From Bacteroidia bacterium (GTDB taxonomy: Bacteria; Bacteroidota; Bacteroidia; JADZBD01): DNA of 39,715 nt. Made by a program: the position numbers and the translations under genes. The notes beneath the pieces are model-generated. The model saw only the letters and a list, made by a program, of their open reading frames with translations, made no database searches and was not told where the DNA came from. The stretch covers positions 1-39,715 of the forward strand of contig JAGVMA010000045.1 in assembly GCA_020054095.1 (NCBI GenBank). The letters run 5' to 3'. Below are positions 26,892 through 33,578 of the stretch, piece after piece; within the stretch, counting starts at the first letter, position 1, and the number at the start of each line of letters is the position of its first letter.

Positions 26892-27961
26892 TTTATGTTT
26901 TTGTTATTTTCGTTTAATTCCCAAGTAACAAATGTCCCACTAAATTCTTCATTTAATTTAATATATTTTTCATTTGCAACATCAGAAAATACATTATTGC
27001 TGATTATTCTTAGGTTACATATTTGATTTCGAGATAAAACTTCTCTAATACCTGGTAGCCCTTTGCCTCTAAAATGCTGACCAGTTACAGTTAAGTGCAT
27101 TTGCCCCTCTAAAAGTAATTTAAAAATCTCTGAATTGTCCCCATAAACTAACCTGTTCTTTATTTTTTCAAGCCAACCAAACCATTTGTTGTCATTTGGC
27201 TTGTGTTTTAAACTTTCAAAAATTCCAACTCCATAATCAATGAAAATGAAGGAAACTTTTTTATTTGATCTGTCGTGATTTACTGACAGCCACCAATGTT
27301 TTTCTCCCTTTTTATTTATGTCAGCGTGATTATTCGTGTTTTGCATTAACTCGAGCAAGGTTCTTTGCAGTCCCTTGCAAGTTCTTTTTTCACCCCATAT
27401 TGTTGTAGATGCTTCTGCCATTACAATATAACCTAATTCAGAATTAACTTCTTTATTTGCTCTTGTAAAAATTTGATTTTCTTTTCCTAGTGCGTATTCA
27501 ATTTTTTTTCCAATAGGTTTGTTCAAATACTTAAAAAAATCCGAGTTTATAAGGAGTCTAGCCAAGTCGCCATTTTTAGGAAAATTCCCGTTAAATTGAA
27601 TGTTTCTGGTTTTGAAGGAAAACATGACAGATACCAAAATTGTAACTGCTGAATAGTCTAAAAAGGTAATGTCTTTTAGATTAACAAAAACACTTGTTCT
27701 ATTTAGGTATAGTTTCTCAAGCTTATTTATAAACTTAATTGTCTCTTCAGGTTTTTCAACAAACGAAAAATGCTTGGGTGCAGTTATTTTTGTTAAGTTG
27801 GAAATTAGTCGCTCTTCTTGTCTTACTTCTTTACTCTTTCCTTGTCCTTTGTGGTTTTTATTTTTACGTTTTTGCTTTGAAACAAGTCGTCTTTTCAAAA
27901 ATCGTTTTGCTCTTTTATTGTTACGTATTTTGTAACTTGATGTTGTGTAAATTTTCTTCAA
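26879..27961 (-). CDS. STAS-like domain fused to GHKL (HATPase_c) ATP-binding domain
   Basis: A 360-aa protein. Residues 1-50 are very basic (KRAKRFLKRRLVSKQKRK). Residues about 60-150 look like a STAS domain: VFVNLKDITFLDYSAVTIL, where Ser104 aligns with the phosphorylated Ser of SpoIIAA (FMDSSGLG). Residues about 195-350 are a GHKL ATPase: N box ELMQNTNNHA (Glu204, Asn208), G1 box DYGVGI (242-247), G2 box GKGLPGI (299-305) and SGTFVTWEL (341-349). No His-phosphoacceptor domain is present, so it resembles an anti-sigma-type kinase such as SpoIIAB/RsbW rather than a sensor kinase. The start is TTG 27961: a stop lies three codons upstream and the first internal Met is near residue 113. It lies 47 bp after the TPR gene. 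Confidence 0.82.
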   Translation of the reverse strand: MKKIYTTSSYKIRNNKRAKRFLKRRLVSKQKRKNKNHKGQGKSKEVRQEERLISNLTKITAPKHFSFVEKPEETIKFINKLEKLYLNRTSVFVNLKDITFLDYSAVTILVSVMFSFKTRNIQFNGNFPKNGDLARLLINSDFFKYLNKPIGKKIEYALGKENQIFTRANKEVNSELGYIVMAEASTTIWGEKRTCKGLQRTLLELMQNTNNHADINKKGEKHWWLSVNHDRSNKKVSFIFIDYGVGIFESLKHKPNDNKWFGWLEKIKNRLVYGDNSEIFKLLLEGQMHLTVTGQHFRGKGLPGIREVLSRNQICNLRIISNNVFSDVANEKYIKLNEEFSGTFVTWELNENNKNIKWIT

Positions 27962-28008
27962 TCTATATCATATTAAATTTTCCTCAACATGTATATGTGT
28001 CAAACTTA

Positions 28009-28809
28009 TTAATTGCATATAGTCTTAAGTAATAAATCTTCATCTTTTGTTTCGGGTGTATATCCCAATTTTATGGCATTTTTATAATCTTCACAAGCGC
28101 CAATTGTGTTGTTTGATTTATATTTTGATTCAGCTCTTCCTTTAAGGGCACGATAGTTTTTGGGATTAAATTGCAGTGCTTTAGAGTAGTCTACAATAGC
28201 ACTTTTGTAATTCCCTAATTTGTATTTTGAAAGGCCCCTTAATTCGTATAGTGGTGAAGATTTTGGGTGTTGAACTATACCAGTATCACAAATTGCTAAA
28301 GCAGATTGAAAATCTTTTTCCTTTATTTTTTTATTAGCCCTTTTCCAATACTCCAATTCATCTAATACGTTTTTTTGTGCTGTTATGTATGATTTACTAT
28401 TTACTTCTGGTGGGCATGAACAAGGACTTTTTTCACCGCCCATAAAATACATTAGAATTGGTCCTTCAAAGCCATTAAGTATTGAGTAATTTCCTTGCTG
28501 AACATACATCCCTTTAAGCAAACATTTTTTCGTAATAGAATTTTTCACAATCACATTTGCTTGCAAATCTCTCATGTGTGGAATCCCTGATTTAATTTCG
28601 ACTGTCCAGTCGCATTGTTTGTTAAATATTATTTTTACTACTTCTTCGTCAGTCCAATCGTCTTTAACAACAAAATTTACACTATACTTATTTACTGTTT
28701 TACTTAATTCTGATGAAGTCATGCACTCTGTAGTCGTGTCAGTGCTTTGCGAAAATAAATTCACGGTTCCTATTACAATTAAAATAGATATGTAAAGTAA
28801 ATGATTCAT
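28009..28809 (-). CDS. secreted TPR protein
   Basis: A 266-aa protein with a signal peptide (MNHLLYISILIVIGTVNLFSQ). An unrecognised domain follows (about 25-145), probably beta-rich, with a CSCPP motif. Then come about three TPR units (about 150-255): ALAICDTGIVQHPKSSPLYELRGLSKYKLGNYKSA, IVDYSKALQFNPKNYRALKGRAESKYK and ACEDYKNAIKLGY. TPRs suggest protein binding in the periplasm. It lies 10 bp after the preceding gene and 47 bp before the ATPase gene, so it may share their transcript, but its location makes a direct part in the cytosolic switch uncertain. Confidence 0.78.
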   Translation of the reverse strand: MNHLLYISILIVIGTVNLFSQSTDTTTECMTSSELSKTVNKYSVNFVVKDDWTDEEVVKIIFNKQCDWTVEIKSGIPHMRDLQANVIVKNSITKKCLLKGMYVQQGNYSILNGFEGPILMYFMGGEKSPCSCPPEVNSKSYITAQKNVLDELEYWKRANKKIKEKDFQSALAICDTGIVQHPKSSPLYELRGLSKYKLGNYKSAIVDYSKALQFNPKNYRALKGRAESKYKSNNTIGACEDYKNAIKLGYTPETKDEDLLLKTICN

Positions 28810-28819
28810 GTTTCTTTTT

Positions 28820-29383
28820 TTAAAATTTGATTAGTTGAATATTTTCGTTTATGAATTCGGGATTATTTTTTTTAATTTGCTGATAAAAAAAGCTAGCAGC
28901 ATCTGGCCATAGCAACAATGAGTTTGCTGAGCCAAATGCCGGACCTGTCCATTTCCCAGTCAATCGTCCTTTCTTAAAGGATCCCATCATATAAAGAATA
29001 GTGTAAATTATATCAGGTTTAGGAGGGTAGACTATAATTTTTTTGCTTGTCTTTTTTGGTGATCTCTTGTTTACTAGTACTTTAAGACGATACATTATCG
29101 GAGTCCATTCATTGTAGGAAAAGCCGTAAACGCTATCGAGCTCACATAGAAATATTTCAGTTTTACTCTTGGGTTTTATATCAATAATTACAGTTTGACC
29201 CTTGTTTTTTAAAATATCAGCAATGGGAAGCACCCATCCTATTTCAGGTTTGTCTTTTATTGTCAATTTTTGCTGAAGTAGTTTTGGGATTAATCCCACA
29301 TTGCAACCAGCGAGCGAAATTTTTTCCACTAAATCCAACTTAACAGACTTTTTAACTTTTATAATGTTATAAATTGAATTCAA
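28820..29383 (-). CDS. hypothetical protein, first gene of the accessory insert
   Basis: A 187-aa protein with no signal peptide or TM segment. It is basic (RSPKKTSKKIIVYPPKPD near residues 107-124). A distinctive block near 139-163 reads GRLTGKWTGPAFGS, then ANSLLLWPDAASFF. I do not recognise the family. The start is TTG 29383, because no in-frame ATG exists before the upstream stop; GTG at residue 19 is an alternative. A near-perfect promoter lies 21 bp upstream of the start, making this the first gene of the five-gene minus-strand unit. Confidence 0.6.
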   Translation of the reverse strand: MNSIYNIIKVKKSVKLDLVEKISLAGCNVGLIPKLLQQKLTIKDKPEIGWVLPIADILKNKGQTVIIDIKPKSKTEIFLCELDSVYGFSYNEWTPIMYRLKVLVNKRSPKKTSKKIIVYPPKPDIIYTILYMMGSFKKGRLTGKWTGPAFGSANSLLLWPDAASFFYQQIKKNNPEFINENIQLIKF

Positions 29384-29404
29384 TATATATAGTTGTTAGT
29401 ATAA

Positions 29405-29436
29405 CAAATATAAAAAAGCTAAAACTATCACCCAAA
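29405..29436 (-). promoter_or_regulatory. near-perfect Bacteroidota promoter (TTTG-N20-TATATTTG) of the accessory operon
   Basis: On the minus strand TTTG (29436-29433), a 20-bp spacer and TATATTTG (29412-29405) match the TTTG/TAnnTTTG primary sigma promoter exactly. It points into the five-gene unit. The 170-bp gap 29384-29553 holds nothing else clear except AT-rich sequence upstream of the LytTR gene. Confidence 0.75.
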
Positions 29437-29553
29437 AAAAATATTAAAACCACTTACACAATATAACCTTTTAAAATCCGTTATCGTAAAAGCTAAAAAA
29501 TGCATCCCCGTTAAAAATGGCAATGTGTGTTGCCGTGTAAAAAAAATAACGCC

Positions 29554-29901
29554 ATGTGTTTAATTTTAAAACTAAAGGTAGATAGAGAAATTTACCGCAT
29601 ACCAGAAACAGATATTATATGTATAGATGCCAAAGGGCATTATTGCCATGTGCGTACTACAAGCGAGATGCACGTAGTGCGCATGGGCATAGGCGAGCTG
29701 GAGGAGCAGCTAAAAAAAGGTGGTTTATTTGTGCGGGTGCATGCATCGCACCTTGCTAATTACTTACACATTAAAAAATACAAATGGCGCGAGCTGCTTC
29801 ATTTTAAAACCATTAATCATCATATCCCAATTACCGATGCAGGTTTTTTGGCATTGGAAGAAAAATTTAACAATCACAACAATTCGCCACTGGGGGCTTA
29901 A
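29554..29901 (+). CDS. stand-alone LytTR DNA-binding protein
   Basis: A 115-aa protein that is nearly all a LytTR domain, with no receiver or membrane domain: EIYRIPETDIICIDAKGHYCHVRTT, a strand ending in MHVVRMGIGELEEQL, FVRVHASHLANYLHI (the usual F.R.H.S..VN region) and HIPITDAG. LytTR domains bind direct repeats, often about 9-bp boxes spaced one or two helical turns apart. ATG 29554 is chosen; GTG 29527 in frame is an alternative. Two 21-bp direct repeats follow 6 bp after the stop, and an array of seven more lies 90 bp further on. The regulator may act on these. Confidence 0.83.
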   Translation: MCLILKLKVDREIYRIPETDIICIDAKGHYCHVRTTSEMHVVRMGIGELEEQLKKGGLFVRVHASHLANYLHIKKYKWRELLHFKTINHHIPITDAGFLALEEKFNNHNNSPLGA

Positions 29902-29907
29902 TGCCCC

Positions 29908-29949
29908 GTGTCGGTTTTTTACTTAGTTGTGTCGCTTTCTTACTTAGTT
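29908..29949. repeat. two tandem 21-bp repeats (GTGTCG..TTACTTAGTT)
   Basis: GTGTCG-GTTTTT-TACTTAGTT (29908-29928) is followed directly by a copy with two mismatches (29929-29949). The complement contains AACTAAGTA, the same core (AACTAAnTA) as the seven-copy array further down, but in the opposite orientation. Confidence 0.8.
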
Positions 29950-30037
29950 ATGCCAAGTGCCAAACTTTTGGTGGCCTTTCAGCGTTATACAGTCATAAAA
30001 CAGAAAGGAGGAATAAAACATGATAACAATGGCAGCG

Positions 30038-30184
30038 AGCAGCAAAACTAAATAGCAGAGCATTAAAACTAAATAGTAGCGTAACAAAACTAATTAGTAG
30101 AGCATCAAAACTAATTAGTAGAGCATCAAAACTAATTAGTAGCGTATTAAAACTAATTAGTAGAGCATCAAAACTGTTTAGTAG
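30038..30184. repeat. array of seven 21-bp direct repeats with palindromic core ACTAATTAGT
   Basis: Seven head-to-tail 21-bp units start at 30038, 30059, 30080, 30101, 30122, 30143 and 30164. The consensus is AGCATC followed by AAAACTAATTAGTAG. Units 4 and 5 are identical; the others differ at a few bases. Every unit has AAAACT in the same place, at exact 21-bp (two-turn) spacing. A further AAAACTAAAT occurs at 30201, 31 bp on, about three turns. The array lies between the LytTR gene and the 240-aa gene starting at 30240, so it is probably an operator array. The rest of the 338-bp gap (29902-30239) holds only the two tandem repeats and simple sequence. Confidence 0.9.
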
Positions 30185-30239
30185 AGCAGCTCGGTAAAGG
30201 AAAACTAAATCATTAATTGTTTCACTTAATAAATTAAAT

Positions 30240-30962
30240 ATGAAAAACGAGAGCAGAATACCACGTACGGACAATGAATTTGACCGCTACGTAAATCAAA
30301 CCACCGATTATTTATTTGAGCCATCGGCCGGGCCGGGCAGTACTCCTAACTGGACGCGGCTGGGGCTAACCGCCACTGAAGCTACCGTGTGGGGCAGTTA
30401 TCGGAATACTTGGATTGCAAAATATGCCATCACTCAAAAAAATGCGGAGCGCGGCACACGCGATAGCATTGCCATTGCCGAAAAAAATAAAGCACGTATA
30501 GATTTTACCGATTGGGTAACCGACCCTGAGTTTAATAAATTAGACCGCATAGGTGCATCGGTAAATGTAACCGAGACAGACCGTGCCGTGTTTCACATTA
30601 AACTGCGTGCCGATAATCGCACCACACGCAAAGCACCCATTGCCGATAGTATATTTTTTAATCTTCGGCCGCTGGGTGGTGGCATAGTGCGCGCAAGTTG
30701 CCGCAGTGTAAATGATGCATCGCGGGCAAGTATTCCGGCAAGTGCTAAAGCAGTAGAAATTTATTTTAAAATAAATGGTACTGCACCCACAAGCGTTGCC
30801 GATTGCGATGAGCAGGTAACATCCACTCGCGCACTTTTTAATTTTGATGTGCATGCTAACAATGCCGGCCAGCGCTTATATGCTTACGCACGGTGGATAG
30901 ACACAAGTGATACCAATCGCTCATCTGCCTGGAGCGAAATGGTGATGATAATTGTAACGTGA
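30240..30962 (+). CDS. conserved-type hypothetical protein downstream of the repeat array
   Basis: A 240-aa soluble protein with no signal peptide or TM segment. The N-terminal half is helical (MKNESRIPRTDNEFDRYVNQ; LTATEATVWGSYRNTWIAKY). The C-terminal half looks like one or two Ig/FnIII-like beta domains (IYFKINGTAPTSVADCDEQV; LFNFDVHANNAGQRLYAYARWID), ending SSAWSEMVMIIVT. Proteins of this general plan occur in Bacteroidota, but I know of no function. It begins 55 bp after the 21-bp array and is the obvious target of the LytTR/array pair. Its GC content is like the housekeeping genes, unlike the insert to its left. Confidence 0.7.
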   Translation: MKNESRIPRTDNEFDRYVNQTTDYLFEPSAGPGSTPNWTRLGLTATEATVWGSYRNTWIAKYAITQKNAERGTRDSIAIAEKNKARIDFTDWVTDPEFNKLDRIGASVNVTETDRAVFHIKLRADNRTTRKAPIADSIFFNLRPLGGGIVRASCRSVNDASRASIPASAKAVEIYFKINGTAPTSVADCDEQVTSTRALFNFDVHANNAGQRLYAYARWIDTSDTNRSSAWSEMVMIIVT

Positions 30963-30985
30963 TAACGCACTCTATATTGTGGGTT

Positions 30986-31059
30986 GTCATGCTGAGCTTG
31001 TCGAAGCATCTCTTGCGCATTGCTTCACACAAAAGATGCTTCGACAAGCTCAGCGTGAC
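30986..31059. repeat. long imperfect palindrome (REP-like), type 1
   Basis: The arms GTCATGCTGAGC..CGAAGCATCT (30986-31011) and AGATGCTTCG..GCTCAGCGTGAC (31034-31059) pair over 26 nt with one mismatch around a 22-nt spacer. It lies between the 240-aa gene and the convergent yidC end and may serve as a bidirectional terminator. The arms match those at 25714-25799 apart from a few central bases. Confidence 0.85.
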
Positions 31060-31123
31060 TGCGCGCCATAGGCAAGCCATAAACTTTAAATTTTAAACCT
31101 ACATACAGCAGGCAAGCAGAAAA

Positions 31124-33037
31124 TTACTTTTTCTTTTTCCCTTTATCTTTTTCTTGCATCACTTTCATGCGTTCGCGCTGCATATCTTCTAAGCGCTGCT
31201 GGAACGATGATTTCTTTTTAGGGTTGCGTTTGTTTTCGTCAATTTTTGCACGCAGTGCTTTTTCATCCACAAAATAACGCATCAAATAAGTTTGACCAAA
31301 TGTTATCATGTTAGCCAAAAAGTAATAGTAACTTAAACCTGCCGAGTTTTTATTCAAGAAAAATAAAAACATAAATGGCATGATGTACATCATCACTTTC
31401 ATGCCCGGCATTTGGTTAGTGTTGCCCATCAGTTGGCTGTTACTCCATGTATAGAGAAGGGTAGAGGCCGTCATGAGCAGCGCAAACAAGCTCATGTGTT
31501 CGCCATAAATGCTGGCAATAACGGGCACGTAACCAAAATTCCACACCGAATCGTAAGTAGATAAATCGTGTGCCCACAAAAAGGGTTGCTGGCGCAATTC
31601 AATAGATGAAGGGAAAAAACTTACAAGCGCAATTAAAATAGGCATTTGCAACAGCAGCGGAATGCAACCTGCAAGCGGGTTAACACCTGCCTTGCGATAG
31701 AGTTCCATATTAGCTGCATTTTTCTTGAGCGGATCGCCACCTTCAAATTTTTTATTTATCTCGTCAATCTCGGGTTTTAGCACACGCATTTTAGCCGATG
31801 ATAAATAAGTTTTGTACGCAATGGGGAACAATACAATTTTAATGATGATGGTAAGTATTAAAATAATTAAACCGTAGTTAAGGTTAAATCCATCGAGCCA
31901 ATTAAAAATAGGAATAACGGCAAATTTATTTACCCACCCGAAAACGCCCCAACCAAGTGGCACTTGTTTTTCTAAGTTTAATCCTTCGTATTGTTTTAAG
32001 GTTTGGTAATGCACCGGGCCAAAATAAAATTGCATGCCAAATGTTTGCATGTCTTTTTTCTCGTAAGGTATTGCCAAGTTGGTTGCAAATACTTTTATAT
32101 AATTAGCCGAATCGGAATTATTTAAGCTCGTGATATCGGCACCGGTTTTATCAAAATGAGTATTGGCGATGAGCGTGCTGGTAAAAAATTGTTGTTTAAA
32201 TGCTACCCATTTTGTTTTGGCATCCAGCGATTTTGTTTCGCTTGCCGCTTCACTTATATAGTCGGGCGCATCTTCGGTGTATTTAAAATAAATGGTTGAT
32301 CGGTTGCGCTGATTGTAATGATCAAACTCCTGACTTGGCGTGTGCATGCCCCAGTTTAAATTCAGCTGGCCTATGTTGCCGGCAAGCACATTGTTCATGC
32401 CCACTAAATTAACGGCCACATCCACCGTGTGTGCGTTGCCTTTAAGTGTGTACACGTATTCTAAATATTTTCCATCGCCAGCATTAAGGCGCATGCTTAT
32501 TGATTTTTGTGCATCGGCCGTTACGCTGAACGAACTGCCCACGGCATCAAAATAAAACTGCGATGTTTCGTATTGGTTTTCGTCAGTTTCGAGTGTGAGT
32601 GAAAAGTTTGACGAATCTGCATCGAAAAGCACAAGCGGAGTGCTATCGTGGCGTACATAATTTTTAAGTGTAACGGTGCTTATGCGCCCGCCTTTGCGAC
32701 TGATGGTAGCTTTTATAAAATCGTTTTCAATAGTGTAATTTTCATCAGTACCTGAAATGGCATTGGCAAAAGCGCCAAATTTTTTGTTTACAGCAATTTG
32801 TTTTGCCGAATCGGATACGGTGGTATCGGCTACAATTTTTTTAAGCGAATCGGTTTGCGATACGCTATCGGTTAAAAACTTAGCGTATTTTTTTTCGTGC
32901 TCTTGCTGCGCTTTTACAACCGAATCGTTGTATCGTTTTTGTTTTTGTAATTCCTCTTGCGTGGGCGCTGTCATGTACATCCACCCAAAAATTATAGCTG
33001 CTATTAAAAGTATGCCTACTATCGAATTCCGATCCAT
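31124..33037 (-). CDS. yidC: membrane protein insertase YidC
   Basis: A 637-aa YidC/Oxa1 insertase. TM1 is at the start (SIVGILLIAAIIFGWMYM, about residues 5-22), followed by a large periplasmic beta-domain (about 60-370) and the conserved 5-TM core from about 385. Core landmarks are LILTIIIKIVLFPIAYKTYLSSAKMRVLKPEI (with the hydrophilic-groove Arg), ANMELYRKAGVNPLAGCIPLLLQMPI, MPGMKVMMYIMPFMFLFFLN and SAGLSYYYFLANMITFGQTY. It ends in a Lys-rich ribosome-binding tail (KVMQEKDKGKKKK). It inserts and folds membrane proteins alone or with Sec. Confidence 0.97.
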   Translation of the reverse strand: MDRNSIVGILLIAAIIFGWMYMTAPTQEELQKQKRYNDSVVKAQQEHEKKYAKFLTDSVSQTDSLKKIVADTTVSDSAKQIAVNKKFGAFANAISGTDENYTIENDFIKATISRKGGRISTVTLKNYVRHDSTPLVLFDADSSNFSLTLETDENQYETSQFYFDAVGSSFSVTADAQKSISMRLNAGDGKYLEYVYTLKGNAHTVDVAVNLVGMNNVLAGNIGQLNLNWGMHTPSQEFDHYNQRNRSTIYFKYTEDAPDYISEAASETKSLDAKTKWVAFKQQFFTSTLIANTHFDKTGADITSLNNSDSANYIKVFATNLAIPYEKKDMQTFGMQFYFGPVHYQTLKQYEGLNLEKQVPLGWGVFGWVNKFAVIPIFNWLDGFNLNYGLIILILTIIIKIVLFPIAYKTYLSSAKMRVLKPEIDEINKKFEGGDPLKKNAANMELYRKAGVNPLAGCIPLLLQMPILIALVSFFPSSIELRQQPFLWAHDLSTYDSVWNFGYVPVIASIYGEHMSLFALLMTASTLLYTWSNSQLMGNTNQMPGMKVMMYIMPFMFLFFLNKNSAGLSYYYFLANMITFGQTYLMRYFVDEKALRAKIDENKRNPKKKSSFQQRLEDMQRERMKVMQEKDKGKKKK

Positions 33038-33062
33038 TTTTTACTGAAATATTAAGTGGCGG

Positions 33063-33070
33063 CAAATATA
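33063..33070 (-). promoter_or_regulatory. -7 promoter element (TATATTTG) of yidC
   Basis: On the minus strand TATATTTG matches TAnnTTTG exactly, 25 nt before the yidC ATG. A TTTA 16 bp upstream is a poor -33 candidate. Confidence 0.5.
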
Positions 33071-33132
33071 ATCATTAGTCCGTATGTAAATAGTCGGGCT
33101 GAGGGATAATATATTTTATCGTTGTTTTAGTA

Positions 33133-33306
33133 AAGCCTGCCTGCTTTGCCTACCCGTGGCAGACAATCTTTATTTGTTTGAGATTACCTGTCTGCGGCAG
33201 GCAGGCAATCTTGTTTTGAGATTACTTCGCTCGCGAAAAACTCGCTCGTAATGACGTGCTTCGGTTGTTCGTCATTGCGAGGGAGCGAAGCGACCGAAGC
33301 AATCCC
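33133..33306. repeat. cluster of interspersed palindromes, type 2
   Basis: Alternating arms of the type GCAGACAATCT / AGATTACCTGTCTGC (33159-33195), GGCAGGCAATCTTG..GAGATTAC (about 33200-33225), and GCTTCGGT / ACCGAAGC (33258-33265 / 33293-33300) with internal CGTCATTGCGAGGGAGCGAAGCG. These match the block at 25831-25920 and are REP-like, not coding. Confidence 0.72.
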
Positions 33307-33308
33307 AA

Positions 33309-33578
33309 TTATTCAACAAAGAAGTTTTGTAAATCACCCCAATAGGGATTAATTGAATTAACCAAATCAATTTTTTTCTTACGAGAACCTGCTTTAATTT
33401 GTTTTTCTCTTGCTATTGCATCTTCGATGCGATGAAATGCCTCGAAATAAACAAGTTTACTTAGATTGTATTTTGCAGTAAAAGAGCTTTTGTAGATTTT
33501 ATTTCTATGTTGGTGTAATCTTATGTTTAAGTCGGAACTAACACCAGTATATAAAACTGTGTTGTGCTTGTTTGTTCG
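33309..33578 (-). pseudogene. GIY-YIG nuclease (UPF0213-like), N-terminus removed by a repeat
   Basis: A minus-strand frame from 33578 to TAA 33309-33311 reads RTNKHNTVLYTGVSSDL, then LHQHRNKIY, KYNLSKLVYFEAF, AIAREKQIKAGSRKKKIDLV and NPYWGDLQNFFVE-stop, about 88 residues. The family normally begins with a Met-x-x-x-YVYIL strand before TNxxxxxLYTGVT. Here that strand is replaced by a CGTCATTGCGAG repeat, which brings an in-frame TGA (33579-33581) directly before RTNKHN. The first GIY-like Tyr motif is lost, so it is probably inactive. The repeat block starting at 33576 marks the breakpoint. Confidence 0.83.

Noticed and set aside
30038-30184. CRISPR array
   Set aside because: The units are directly joined 21-bp repeats without unique spacers, and there are no cas genes.
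29993-30274. Minus-strand open frame encoding repeated ALLISFD-type heptads
   Set aside because: The heptads are a by-product of the 21-bp array, whose period is a multiple of three. The frame has no signal, no RBS or promoter, and overlaps the start of the 240-aa gene.
25714-31059. Type 1 palindromes as terminal repeats of one mobile element
   Set aside because: Each is itself a complete palindrome and a third related arm lies at 33628. No transposase is found between them and no target duplication was seen.
30856-31080. Minus-strand open frame (75 codons) over the type 1 palindrome
   Set aside because: Its sequence is the usual translation of a REP-like arm and it overlaps the 3' end of a real gene.
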